The translations under genes and the position numbers were made by a program. DNA of 29,642 nt from positions 1 through 29,642 of IMG/VR virus record IMGVR_UViG_3300030047_000097; one strand, written 5' to 3'. Of this stretch, positions 14,413 to 20,618 are shown in pieces; within the stretch, counting starts at the first letter, position 1; every line of letters starts with the position of its first letter. Under the pieces are notes generated by a model that was not told where the DNA came from, ran no database searches, and was given only the letters and a program-made list of their open reading frames with translations. The DNA comes from a virus.

Positions 14413-14730
14413 TCATCCCCTAATTTGTTGACTATAGGACGCTTTTTTCAGATTGTCCAAAGTTTGTACAGTTTTTTTAGTCTTTTTGTGTTTTACGTTC
14501 AAAAACATCAGCTTTGGAGATTGCACTTGCAGCCTTTTTTTATGTGCGCCAGCGCGCCAGTGATGGACCCATTGCAGCGCATAACCGCGGTCATATAGCT
14601 GGTTATTCCCCTCTTTCCCGATACAAACAGGTGGTTTTGACAACCTATTCCTGAACTGTTGGATCAACTCGTTATAGCTCACGCCGGTGACATGGCACAG
14701 TTCTTTGCGGCTGATTAGTACTTCGCTCAT
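14413..14730 (-). CDS. Putative HTH DNA-binding protein, 105 aa
   Basis: N-terminus MSEVLISRKELCHVTGVSYN reads like a short helix-turn-helix of the kind seen in phage regulatory or MerR/excisionase-like proteins, followed by a strand-turn (NQLYDRGYALQWVHHW). The C-terminal third is very basic (KHKKTKKTVQTLDNLKKAS), fitting nucleic-acid binding. No specific family is recognised. It is placed between replication-associated small genes and the lysis cluster, so it could regulate the switch to late expression. Confidence 0.5.
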   Translation of the reverse strand: MSEVLISRKELCHVTGVSYNELIQQFRNRLSKPPVCIGKEGNNQLYDRGYALQWVHHWRAGAHKKRLQVQSPKLMFLNVKHKKTKKTVQTLDNLKKASYSQQIRG

Positions 14731-14783
14731 TTTGTTACTTTTTCGCTGGTTTTGTCTATATTTTCGCTGCTTTTAGCCGCCCG

Positions 14784-15161
14784 TCATAAATCCGGTTCGG
14801 CGGTAATTTTAACCACGATCTTGCCCTTAAAATCTTCCTGAAAACCGTGATAAAAATAATGCGGTATAAAATTCCGGTCATTCATGCCCAAATATTCTGC
14901 TATCGAATCCTGGCCGAATTTCATCATGGCGACACAATTGTCTTGATCGTAAGCATGTCTGCTGGGTGGATAGAAATCGAGGCTTAGATGTACCTTTTCG
15001 CCGCCAGGATTGACCAATCCGGCTTCTTTGCACAAATAAAAAACAGCCCGCTTATAATCTTTGCCGGTTTTGGCTTTGATGTACCAGTGGCAACGGCTGT
15101 TCGGACTCAATTCCTTTGGGGGCCATGGCAAAACAACCTCGTTGGAAACTAAGGTGTCCAT
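14784..15161 (-). CDS. rusA: RusA-like Holliday junction resolvase
   Basis: 125 aa from the ATG at 15161, with AGGGA about 9 nt upstream; a longer frame starting at 15251 would overlap the upstream gene heavily. Pattern LPWPPKELSPNSRCHW at the N-terminus, LSLDFYPPSRHAYDQDN with Asp72 and Asp74, and KFGQDSIAEYLGMND with Asp85 match the RusA family, whose catalytic Asp residues lie in this arrangement. RusA resolves four-way junctions in phage recombination and clears branched DNA before packaging. It complements the YqaJ/RecT pair encoded on the other arm. Confidence 0.8.
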   Translation of the reverse strand: MDTLVSNEVVLPWPPKELSPNSRCHWYIKAKTGKDYKRAVFYLCKEAGLVNPGGEKVHLSLDFYPPSRHAYDQDNCVAMMKFGQDSIAEYLGMNDRNFIPHYFYHGFQEDFKGKIVVKITAEPDL

Positions 15162-15448
15162 GCTGCTGTGTCCCTGTCTAAATCCCGGTTTGGAATGATG
15201 ACCACATCGCCCTGAATCGTGTAATGTTTGGTCGTGTCCTTTAGTTTGCATATCTCGGTTGCCTTATAATTTATCGGAAGTTTCAAAGAATACGCTTCAT
15301 CGTTAAACAGCATAATGTGTATGCCATCATCAAGAGCGACGATGTATAAGCTGTCAGCACCTAGCAAGGTGGCTATTTCAGTGAGGGATCGGATACCTTC
15401 AAGGTCGTATTCTAGCCCGTCGGCAAGGATCACTTTACGGATAAACAT
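15149..15448 (-). CDS. Hypothetical small protein (possibly DUF3846-like), 99 aa
   Basis: Starts at the ATG at 15448 with GGTGGA 9 nt upstream; a TTG at 15457 would add three residues. The product is MFIRKVILADGLEYDLEGIR onwards. The segment ATEICKL followed later by HYTIQGDVVIIP resembles the C-terminal strand pair of DUF3846 proteins common in phages, but the match is weak. There is no membrane segment. Its stop overlaps the RusA-like start by 13 nt. Function unknown. Confidence 0.5.
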   Translation of the reverse strand: MFIRKVILADGLEYDLEGIRSLTEIATLLGADSLYIVALDDGIHIMLFNDEAYSLKLPINYKATEICKLKDTTKHYTIQGDVVIIPNRDLDRDTAAWTP

Positions 15449-15450
15449 CG

Positions 15451-15633
15451 TCAGCAATCCACCAAAATCAAACTAACAAACAATTCTCTGAGGGTTTTTC
15501 CGCAACAATGGCCCTCGCCATCGGGGTTAAACAGCCACCAGATACCGTCATTTCTACCGATGTAAAAGCCTTCCAGGAGCCGCGTTTCAAGTAGTTCAAA
15601 CACAGGATAAAGTTTATCGTCTTGTTCGGTCAC
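15451..15633 (-). CDS. Hypothetical protein, 60 aa, GTG start
   Basis: I place the start at GTG 15633, which overlaps the upstream stop (GTGTGA) and has GGGGAGG 5-6 nt upstream; a TTG at 15654 is the alternative. It reads TEQDDKLYPVFELLETRLLE, then an aromatic middle (GIWWLFNPDGEGHCCGKTL). It is acidic and soluble. No recognised family; it belongs to a chain of overlapping small genes typical of the variable part of a phage replication region. Confidence 0.5.
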   Translation of the reverse strand: MTEQDDKLYPVFELLETRLLEGFYIGRNDGIWWLFNPDGEGHCCGKTLRELFVSLILVDC

Positions 15634-15812
15634 ACGCCCTCCCCGATCTGCCAAACCACATTCCGGTTATCCATGCGCATCGAGGCCATGCAATACGGTT
15701 GATCCTCGAAATTATGGCAATACGTGTATTTTTCGAACGCACAGCCAATACATGATTTACGCTCAATGGCCTGGTATTTAACGCCCTCAAACTCAAAACT
15801 GTCTTCAGTCTT
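15630..15812 (-). CDS. Small Cys-rich (zinc-finger-like) protein, 60 aa
   Basis: Start chosen at the ATG at 15812 (MKTEDSFEFEGVKYQAIERK). A much longer frame to 16064 exists but its N-terminal part overlaps two other genes and has poor composition. Cys residues are arranged as SCIGCAFEKYTYC and YCMASM, giving four possible metal ligands. Similar short proteins with CxxC-x6-C spacing occur in phage replication regions. The start overlaps the stop of the gene upstream by 8 nt. Confidence 0.5.
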   Translation of the reverse strand, partial: KTEDSFEFEGVKYQAIERKSCIGCAFEKYTYCHNFEDQPYCMASMRMDNRNVVWQIGEGV

Positions 15813-15996
15813 CATCGGTGTAGTAACCGTCACGTTTATCGTTGTGCCTGCGGGTGAATAACTGGCTTTTAACCCAGTCTTTTGTCCGGGTTTCTTCGCA
15901 ATCTGAGCAAATGTAGTCGCCCTGCCTGGCCGTGTGTATTTTTGCCTCAATTTTTGCCATGTGCTTTCCATAGCGGCAATAAAATTCTTTAGCCAT
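15805..15996 (-). CDS. Small zinc-binding protein, paralogue of the gene at 16268
   Basis: 63 aa from the ATG at 15996 (MAKEFYCRYGKHMAK); a GTG at 16038 would add 14 residues. The core ARQGDYICSDCEETRT is nearly the same as SRQGNYICADCEDKRT in the protein at 16268-16456, and both have an aromatic-Arg-Tyr stretch ahead of it. The CxxC plus an upstream Cys could bind metal. The two copies flank the membrane-protein gene at 16010, suggesting an old duplication. Function unknown; no ribosome site is obvious. Confidence 0.5.
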   Translation of the reverse strand: MAKEFYCRYGKHMAKIEAKIHTARQGDYICSDCEETRTKDWVKSQLFTRRHNDKRDGYYTDED

Positions 15997-16009
15997 AGCA
16001 GCAATGCAC

Positions 16010-16225
16010 TTAATGCCGGTAGAACGGGTAGGGGCCACCCTCGCCCGGAAACAGGCCGAAGCAATTAAGCACCGCCAGCAACACCAGCAACCCCACTAAA
16101 ACCCTGATAAGCATCATAACCGGCGGCGGAAGTGGCAAGAATTGGGCGATTAAAATTTGTAAAACGTAGAGGACAATAATGGCCACGATTACGTAAATAA
16201 TTAGATAAATAATACATTGTAACAT
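16010..16225 (-). CDS. Two-span membrane protein, Thivi_2564-like
   Basis: 71 aa with AAAGG about 8 nt before the ATG. The N-terminal half is almost wholly hydrophobic (CIIYLIIYVIVAIIVLYVLQ). The second span (MLIRVLVGLLVLLAVLNCFG) follows a short Pro-rich turn. Length, two spans and the LNCFGLFPG ending resemble the Thivi_2564 family of small bacterial and phage membrane proteins. A holin-like role is possible but not shown. It lies between two paralogous zinc-protein genes. Confidence 0.6.
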   Translation of the reverse strand: MLQCIIYLIIYVIVAIIVLYVLQILIAQFLPLPPPVMMLIRVLVGLLVLLAVLNCFGLFPGEGGPYPFYRH

Positions 16226-16267
16226 CTTGATTACCTTTAGTTAATTTACTATTTTTTGGGATTACAA

Positions 16268-16456
16268 TTAGACATTATTGGGCTTCCATGGTTCTGCTTT
16301 GTTCCGGGCAATGGCGGCGGTGCGCTTATCCTCGCAGTCAGCACAGATGTAATTACCCTGTCTCGAGGTTGGCAAGCGATCAATCTCAAATTTCCACTGA
16401 CCACAGTAACGGAAAAAAAACTGCGGTTTGCTGGGTGGGCTGTCAGGGCCTAGCAT
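16268..16456 (-). CDS. Small zinc-binding protein, paralogue of the gene at 15805
   Basis: 62 aa, starting MLGPDSPPSKPQFFFRYCGQ. It contains SRQGNYICADCEDKRT, matching the product of 15805-15996 (ARQGDYICSDCEETRT). The upstream RYCGQW may provide a third Cys. The start overlaps the 3' end of the upstream gene by 7 nt. It is not a known family to me; a DksA/TraR-like or ribbon-type zinc fold is possible but too short to be sure. Confidence 0.5.
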   Translation of the reverse strand: MLGPDSPPSKPQFFFRYCGQWKFEIDRLPTSRQGNYICADCEDKRTAAIARNKAEPWKPNNV

Positions 16457-17070
16457 TTTGTGTAACTCCCATAAATCTTTTGTTCTTTCAGCAAATCAAT
16501 AAACACTTCGCTGACCCATTCCTTTTGCGGGATGGTTTTATCGGCCTCAAGATAGCGGTTTATAAAATAATCCTGCTCTACGCCGCAGCGACGGCAGGCT
16601 TCGAGTCCGTTGGCAATCCAAGCCGGATCACGGCTATATTTTTTGGCTAACTCGGCTTCGTTTACCCAACCAAATTTTTCACTGGCCTGGTCAGGTGTCA
16701 GTATTTTTATACTGTCCGCATTATAGTTTTCATCACGGATTAACTGAGGCACGATTTCAGGCACGATTTCAACTTGAGTCGCTATCTTTATCGTCGTTTT
16801 TTGTTTTCGTGGCGTGGCGGGTATCTCACGTCGCTCTATTAGGTGTTTATACGGCCTATTCGCCTTGTACAATTCAGTTGCTTGCCTAACTCGCTCAATG
16901 GCCTCTTCCTGCGTTTGATGAAACGCCAAATGCACGGCGCCCAAACTGCTGGAGTATTGTTTTATCGTGTCGTGATAGTTTACGTTCCTAGGGCGTATTT
17001 TAGCTTTCATTTTTTTTATCTCGGTAAAAGATGCTACTTTTTCATTATCGTGTCTTCTAGGTGCCTTCAC
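16450..17070 (-). CDS. Hypothetical protein, 206 aa, replication region
   Basis: Begins with GTG at 17070, 5 nt after the upstream stop; an ATG at 17010 (MKAKIRPRNVNYHDT) is an alternative. The N-terminal two thirds are basic and helical with a repeat-like EIVPEIVPQ (from a 12-bp DNA duplication near 16748). The C-terminal third contains SEKFGWVNEAELAKKYSRDP and AWIANGLEACRRCGVEQDYF, which could be a helical DNA-binding region. No family recognised. It follows the replication genes in the same transcription unit and may be an accessory replication or regulatory protein. Confidence 0.55.
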   Translation of the reverse strand: MKAPRRHDNEKVASFTEIKKMKAKIRPRNVNYHDTIKQYSSSLGAVHLAFHQTQEEAIERVRQATELYKANRPYKHLIERREIPATPRKQKTTIKIATQVEIVPEIVPQLIRDENYNADSIKILTPDQASEKFGWVNEAELAKKYSRDPAWIANGLEACRRCGVEQDYFINRYLEADKTIPQKEWVSEVFIDLLKEQKIYGSYTKC

Positions 17071-17075
17071 GTTCG

Positions 17076-17276
17076 TTAAAACACCGTTTTACTCTCATCT
17101 TCTGCTTGCCTTTGCAAAACGACCAAATGCCGGTTGGCTGCCTCGACCGTATTGAGCAACTGCAAATAGTCTTCCTGCTCCAAGCCGCCGAGTCTACGAT
17201 GCCCGTAGCGTTCGGCTTTGAGCTCGTTCACCCAGTCGACTAGATCACGCAGGATTCGGAGGGTTTCGTTGTGCAT
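17076..17276 (-). CDS. Small coiled-coil-like hypothetical protein, 66 aa
   Basis: Starts MHNETLRILRDLVDWVNELK 2 nt after the stop of the P-like gene, with a GGAAA ribosome site. The sequence is almost entirely helix-forming with leucines spaced for a coiled coil (LRILRDL, YLQLLNTVEAANRHLVVL). No known family. Co-transcribed with the O/P-like genes, so it may help replication. Confidence 0.5.
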   Translation of the reverse strand: MHNETLRILRDLVDWVNELKAERYGHRRLGGLEQEDYLQLLNTVEAANRHLVVLQRQAEDESKTVF

Positions 17277-17278
17277 GG

Positions 17279-18001
17279 TTAGATTTCCAATTTTTCACAA
17301 AAGCTGGCAAAGTGACTCCGGCTTTTCTCCAGATCAACCGGCCTTTTGTCCGCCTTAAGCGCCTTTTGTTCGGTTAACGCATAATCAGGCCAGCCTGGAA
17401 AACCTTTCAGCAATAATCTCTCGTAAATCGGCATGATGGTTTTTATTGCGGTTACTGTCCTCACCGTCCGCAAAATATGCATATCAACCTGGCTGGCTAT
17501 GCAAAAAATCAACGGATGACCATACCGGGACTTGATACTCCCTGTCTTCCCAGACACGGAGACCAACACATTGACGCACTGCTCAGATGTTGGAATGTCC
17601 TCCATTTTTTTGCTCAAGCACAATTTCCTGAACTCGGGCAATGACGGCGGCCATTCGCACGACTTTGAAATCAACATGTCAAAACCGATCTTAACCTGAT
17701 CAATGCCGAGGCCTGATAACCCTTGCTGCCATGTTTTAGCCGCATCGGACAAATGGCCTTTTGCATCGGTTGAAAGGCCCATATGGCTAGCCCACTTGTA
17801 ACCGTAAATCGACAACATGCGTTTCCACAGATGAAAAATAACCTGATCGCTTAAGCATTCAGTTGACGGTTCTTTCCCGTTCGAGTTGTTCTCGTCGTAA
17901 TCTTGCTTCGAGCCGCCTTCCTGCTTGTTCTTCAAGCTCCATAAGGCAGAGTTTTCGACCAGTTGGAGAATGGGTTTCATTGTTTTCTTCTTGTGTGTCA
18001 T
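17279..18001 (-). CDS. Lambda P-like replication protein (helicase loader), overlaps O-like gene
   Basis: 240 aa from the ATG at 18001, chosen because GGTGA lies 5 nt upstream; MKPILQLVENSALWSLKN at 17980 is an alternative. The central pattern VIFHLWKRMLSIYGYKWASH, GLSGLGIDQVKIGFDML and CEWPPSLPEFRKLCL is the mark of P-type proteins, which bring the host DnaB helicase to the O-bound origin. The 5' end overlaps the O-like gene by about 140 nt in another frame, an unusually long overlap. Confidence 0.7.
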   Translation of the reverse strand: MTHKKKTMKPILQLVENSALWSLKNKQEGGSKQDYDENNSNGKEPSTECLSDQVIFHLWKRMLSIYGYKWASHMGLSTDAKGHLSDAAKTWQQGLSGLGIDQVKIGFDMLISKSCEWPPSLPEFRKLCLSKKMEDIPTSEQCVNVLVSVSGKTGSIKSRYGHPLIFCIASQVDMHILRTVRTVTAIKTIMPIYERLLLKGFPGWPDYALTEQKALKADKRPVDLEKSRSHFASFCEKLEI

Positions 18002-18800
18002 AATCTTCACCGCTGTATTCGTTGTTTTTAGAAAATAAGTCAGAACCATTCACCTTGCCTGGAGGAGCGTTCTGGCTTTTTTTATGCCCGTCGTTTTGTT
18101 CTTTAGCCAGCCAGCTATTCACAAACCGGGACAACCCGCTTTTGGTTTTCCTGCGCTTGGGATTGCTTTTCAACCATCCCAGCATATTACGCAATTGCTG
18201 ACCGACATCCACAGCCGGATAGAGCGATTCCCATTCGCACACATCGCTTTGCGTCACTGCATAAAATTCCCCGGTCTTGTTCGTCGGCAATTCGACAATG
18301 ACGAGAGAGTGTGTTTTGACGGTCGCTATTCCGTCATTCCCTGAGAATTTTTCGGACTCCATTTCCGGCGTTTGCTGTTCTGAGCTTTTTTGCTCAGGAC
18401 AAGAAGTAAAAGGAGTACGTAGTACTTCTTTTATATCTGTTTCTTCTTTATATTTATCTTGCTTATAAGTAGCTTGTAAGTTTTTAGTATGGTTATCTCT
18501 ATAATTCAATAAGTTGGGAATATTTACAGTTATATCGTCAGAAGCACGTTGGACCAACATCAGACCAACGTCAGAGCAACATCGGACTAAATGCAAAAAT
18601 TTTTTAGTGCTGATGTTAGTTTTTCTACCCCATCTGGACATGCTAAAAGTAACTTCACATCGATTGGATTGATCGACATATTCAGCAACAATCTCGAGCA
18701 TCTTGAAATAAAATCCATAGCCCTCTAATCCGCACTTATCTTCAAGACGAGCAATCTTCTCGTCATTTCTTGCGGTCGATAAATGCTTAAACCATTTCAT
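17859..18800 (-). CDS. Lambda O-like replication initiator
   Basis: 313 aa. The N-terminal MKWFKHLSTARNDEKIARLE and GLEGYGFYFKMLEIVAEYVD is the typical start of phage replication initiators (DUF4373/Lin1244-type winged-helix domains), followed by KTNISTKKFLHLVRCCSDVG. The C-terminal half is charged and likely binds the P-like protein. The codons for residues ~68-83 contain 11-bp repeats that look like replication iterons (18553-18596), just ahead of an AT-rich stretch. This is the lambda layout, with the origin inside the O gene. It follows the gene at 18803 by 2 nt. Confidence 0.75.
   Translation of the reverse strand: MKWFKHLSTARNDEKIARLEDKCGLEGYGFYFKMLEIVAEYVDQSNRCEVTFSMSRWGRKTNISTKKFLHLVRCCSDVGLMLVQRASDDITVNIPNLLNYRDNHTKNLQATYKQDKYKEETDIKEVLRTPFTSCPEQKSSEQQTPEMESEKFSGNDGIATVKTHSLVIVELPTNKTGEFYAVTQSDVCEWESLYPAVDVGQQLRNMLGWLKSNPKRRKTKSGLSRFVNSWLAKEQNDGHKKSQNAPPGKVNGSDLFSKNNEYSGEDYDTQEENNETHSPTGRKLCLMELEEQAGRRLEARLRREQLERERTVN
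18553..18620. repeat. Candidate replication origin: 11-bp iterons inside the O-like gene
   Basis: GACCAACATCA, GACCAACGTCA and GAGCAACATCG lie head to tail at 18553-18563, 18564-18574 and 18575-18585, followed by a weaker copy GACTAAATGCA (18586-18596). An inverted copy, ACTAACATCA, is at 18611-18620 (minus strand). The stretch at about 18420-18540, downstream within the gene, is visibly AT-rich and could be the unwinding element. Lambda ori has the same order. Function is inferred from the repeats and their position. Confidence 0.6.
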
Positions 18801-18802
18801 GA

Positions 18803-19138
18803 CTAATCTTCAAAACAATCATCATCATTATTAAAAAATGCCTTTCCGTGGTAATGGTTATATTTAATAAGCTGTATTATTTCTTCTGGCCTTGGAAAAT
18901 ATTTGCTTGACCGGGCATGGTCTCTAAGCGCATTTTTTATTAGTAATTCACTCTCTTTCTCGCTAACGCTAACAACCAAATTGAATACAAATTGATCTTT
19001 TAAAATCTCATAATAAAATTGAGGAATTAAATGATCATCTAATTTAATAAAATAGGCTCTTTCTATCATTCTTATTTCATCAGAGAATGAGCGTTTAACC
19101 ACATGTCCACAGATAAATTCTAATTCTTCAGTTGTCAT
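18803..19138 (-). CDS. Hypothetical protein upstream of replication genes, 111 aa
   Basis: Starts MTTEELEFICGHVVKRSFSD with a GAAGA ribosome site. Predicted mostly helical and acidic, ending in FFNNDDDCFED, with no membrane span or Cys pair. No family recognised. It is the first gene of the replication cluster and stops 2 nt before the O-like start, so they are co-translated. Its upstream region (19139-19244) is shared with the divergent brnT promoter. Confidence 0.55.
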   Translation of the reverse strand: MTTEELEFICGHVVKRSFSDEIRMIERAYFIKLDDHLIPQFYYEILKDQFVFNLVVSVSEKESELLIKNALRDHARSSKYFPRPEEIIQLIKYNHYHGKAFFNNDDDCFED

Positions 19139-19193
19139 CCGATATCTTCTTCAGCCTCATAGCCGTCTCGGGGTGCAGCCTGGCGTTGTCAAA

Positions 19194-19238
19194 TGTAGTT
19201 ACAATAAATTGACTTTGCTTATTATTGTAGCTACAATA
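19194..19238 (+). promoter_or_regulatory. brnT promoter with duplicated palindromic operator
   Basis: Promoter: TTGACT (19209-19214), 17-bp spacer, TACAAT (19232-19237). A perfect 16-bp palindrome, TATTGTAGCTACAATA (19223-19238), covers the -10. A related TGTAGTTACA (19194-19203) lies upstream with centres 32 bp apart, three helical turns. BrnA-type antitoxins repress their own operon, so these are the likely binding sites. The expected start site (about 19244-19245) coincides with the brnT ATG. Confidence 0.75.
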
Positions 19239-19244
19239 TTCAAC

Positions 19245-19523
19245 ATGAAAATTACTTATGACCCTTCTAAACGAGATAAAACCCTTGCTGATAGGGGCAT
19301 TGATTTTTTGGAAGCCGCCGAGGTTTTTGCAGGCCGCCACTTCACTTTTTTGGATAACCGGGCTGATTATGGCGAATGTCGGCAAATCACCGTTGGCTAT
19401 CTGGGCGTGCGTATAGTGGTTGTCGGATGGGTCCAGCGCGGCAATGACCGGCATGTGTTCACAATGAGGAAAGCCAATGACAGAGAAATTAAAAAGTACA
19501 CCGAGAGACTGGGGCAAGTTTGA
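19245..19523 (+). CDS. brnT: BrnT-family toxin (ribonuclease)
   Basis: 92 aa from the ATG at 19245. The sequence KITYDPSKRDKTLADRGIDF, VFAGRHFTFLDNRADYGE, then RQITVGYLGVRIVVVGWV and VFTMRKANDREIKKY is the complete BrnT signature, including the His/Arg-rich motifs of this RelE-like RNase. BrnT halts translation when unrestrained. A longer frame from 19173 exists, but its N-terminal part covers the promoter. It overlaps brnA by 47 nt. It appears inserted between leftward early genes, on the opposite strand. Confidence 0.92.
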   Translation: MKITYDPSKRDKTLADRGIDFLEAAEVFAGRHFTFLDNRADYGECRQITVGYLGVRIVVVGWVQRGNDRHVFTMRKANDREIKKYTERLGQV

Positions 19524-19773
19524 CGCCCATGTCATCACGCAGGACGAATATGATGAATTGCCTGAATTGACAGATGAATTTTTCGAAAGCGCCGATTTGT
19601 ACGAGGGTGAGAAACTCATACGGGCGGGACGGCCAAAATTGCTGCACCGTAAGATATTACTATCAGTCAGGTACAGCCCCGAAGTAGTAGAGTATTTTCG
19701 CGCTACGGGCAAGGGCTGGCAGACGCGAATGAATGATGCGCTCAAGGAGTGGCTTAAGGGCCATGCGGCGTGA
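19477..19773 (+). CDS. brnA: BrnA-family antitoxin
   Basis: 98 aa, overlapping the 3' end of brnT. The N-terminal part (DWGKFDAHVITQDEYDELPE) binds the toxin. The C-terminal part (KILLSVRYSPEVVEYFRATG, GWQTRMNDALKEWL) is the ribbon-helix-helix DNA-binding domain typical of BrnA, which would bind the palindromes before brnT. The pair looks intact and functional. In prophages such modules serve plasmid-like stabilisation or exclusion of other phages. A shared terminator-like hairpin follows at 19845. Confidence 0.9.
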   Translation: MTEKLKSTPRDWGKFDAHVITQDEYDELPELTDEFFESADLYEGEKLIRAGRPKLLHRKILLSVRYSPEVVEYFRATGKGWQTRMNDALKEWLKGHAA

Positions 19774-19844
19774 TTCAATTTGACCGAACCTTAAAACCTG
19801 ATAAAATAACCATGCTTTTTCCTATGTAATAAAAGTGTTTTAAG

Positions 19845-19867
19845 CCCCGGACCTCATTAATCCGGGG
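19845..19867. terminator. Hairpin between brnA and the leftward early gene
   Basis: CCCCGGA (19845-19851) pairs with TCCGGGG (19861-19867) over a 9-nt loop. Rightwards it is followed by a short T-containing tail (TGTTCTTT), so it could end the brnTA transcript. Leftwards it is followed by CTTAAAACACTTTT, so it could also end transcription coming from the cro promoter. If active leftwards, the O/P genes need read-through or another promoter. Confidence 0.6.
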
Positions 19868-19879
19868 TGTTCTTTAGCG

Positions 19880-20194
19880 CTAATGCAGCGTTTTATCTGC
19901 CTGCCTGTCTTCAGGTTGCTTGGGGTAAAACCGGCGCTGAAGCATTGCCTCTTCCTCTCCAAGGTCTCCGCTTTTAATCTTGCGCCAGCAGATACCACAA
20001 AAGTATTTCGTGGCACGCTCTGCGGTTTCCGTATTCTCACAGGCAATCATCATAAAATTAACCAGTGCGTTATCACTAAAACTGTCTGAAAAGTTCTTCC
20101 AGATCGAAATAATGAACGACCGGGTAAAGCTCAAATCCGGGTAATACTCCTGGAACACTTCTTCTAGTGCTCCCCATTCAAAATCATTGCGCAT
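19880..20194 (-). CDS. Hypothetical protein in leftward early operon, 104 aa
   Basis: AAGGA 8 nt before the ATG at 20194. It starts MRNDFEWGALEEVFQEYYPD and reads mostly helical. CGICWRKIKSGDLGEEEA contains a CxxC that might bind metal, but a second pair is not obvious. No family recognised. It follows the Cro-like gene in the same direction with a ~145-nt gap, so it is probably an early gene of the leftward operon. Brief overlapping frames on the other strand look like shadows. Confidence 0.6.
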   Translation of the reverse strand: MRNDFEWGALEEVFQEYYPDLSFTRSFIISIWKNFSDSFSDNALVNFMMIACENTETAERATKYFCGICWRKIKSGDLGEEEAMLQRRFYPKQPEDRQADKTLH

Positions 20195-20338
20195 CGCGTT
20201 ATTCCTTCAATAACCCCTTAAAAAAGAGAGCCTGGCAGCACCGTAAGGGACAGCGTTTTCAGTCTCGATAACCTAGCCACGCTCAAACTCAGTTGCTTTA
20301 CTTTGTCTTGATTACTGGTTAATTACTGCTTCACATAT

Positions 20339-20533
20339 TTAATCAGTGTAAAGATCGGGGCGTATTTTTTTTGCTAATTGGTAAATATTTAACGCGTAAT
20401 GCGAGTTCTTATGTACGCCTGTACGTACTCTATGAATAGTTGCCTGTGAAGTACCAATGAGCATACTTATTTCTCGGTCAGTTAATCCCGTATTTCTTAT
20501 ATCGGTGAGTATTTTTTGTATGTTTAATTTCAT
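20339..20533 (-). CDS. Cro-like HTH repressor
   Basis: 64 aa from the ATG at 20533; the TTG at 20554 is rejected because it lies within the promoter. Contains a classic helix-turn-helix (TDREISMLIGTSQATIHRVR) followed by a short C-terminal helix (YALNIYQLAKKI). Its size, divergent placement from the larger repressor gene and shared operators suit a Cro role: turning down the repressor and early promoters in the lytic cycle. The mRNA would start only a few nucleotides before the ATG. Confidence 0.75.
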   Translation of the reverse strand: MKLNIQKILTDIRNTGLTDREISMLIGTSQATIHRVRTGVHKNSHYALNIYQLAKKIRPDLYTD

Positions 20534-20541
20534 AACAACAG

Positions 20542-20570
20542 ATAATATACGCAAACGTATTGGTAGTCAA
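20542..20570 (-). promoter_or_regulatory. Promoter for cro-like gene (leftward)
   Basis: On the minus strand TTGACT (20565-20570) and TATTAT (20542-20547) are 17 bp apart, a strong sigma-70 layout. Operator 1 (20547-20560) overlaps the -10 edge and spacer. The -10 ends 8 bp before the ATG at 20533, so the message would be leaderless or nearly so. Confidence 0.7.
20547..20560. promoter_or_regulatory. Operator 1, ATACG-N4-CGTAT
   Basis: ATACGCAAACGTAT is a 14-bp dyad with 5-bp arms. The same arms and 4-bp spacing recur at 20570, 21376 and 21400, so this looks like the binding site of the repressor and/or the Cro-like protein. Confidence 0.7.
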
Positions 20571-20583
20571 TACGCCAACGTGT
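20570..20583. promoter_or_regulatory. Operator 2, ATACG-N4-CGTGT
   Basis: ATACGCCAACGTGT differs from the dyad by one base in the right arm. It sits 23 bp from operator 1, just upstream of the repressor promoter -35. A weaker site here could allow repressor autoregulation, as with lambda OR2/OR3. Confidence 0.6.
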
Positions 20584-20612
20584 TTGATTCTAATGTTCCA
20601 TCGCTCTACATT
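20584..20612 (+). promoter_or_regulatory. Promoter for repressor gene (rightward)
   Basis: TTGATT (20584-20589), 17-bp spacer, TACATT (20607-20612). The next ATG is at 20619, 6 bases after the -10, so the repressor message should lack a 5' leader, as lambda cI does when made from PRM. The -35 touches operator 2. Confidence 0.6.
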
Positions 20613-20618
20613 GGACAA

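Noticed and set aside
15813-16064. N-terminal extension of the 15630 frame up to 16064
   Set aside because: Overlaps two other genes, and the composition (Trp/Pro/Leu-rich) differs from the compact Cys-rich part starting at 15812.
19128-19778. 216-codon minus-strand frame opposite brnT/brnA
   Set aside because: It is the complement of two well-supported genes and has no ribosome site or domain; the TA genes explain the sequence.
20457-20618. Upstream extension of the repressor frame
   Set aside because: It runs over the operators, both promoters and the start of the Cro-like gene; the ATG at 20619 is the proper start.
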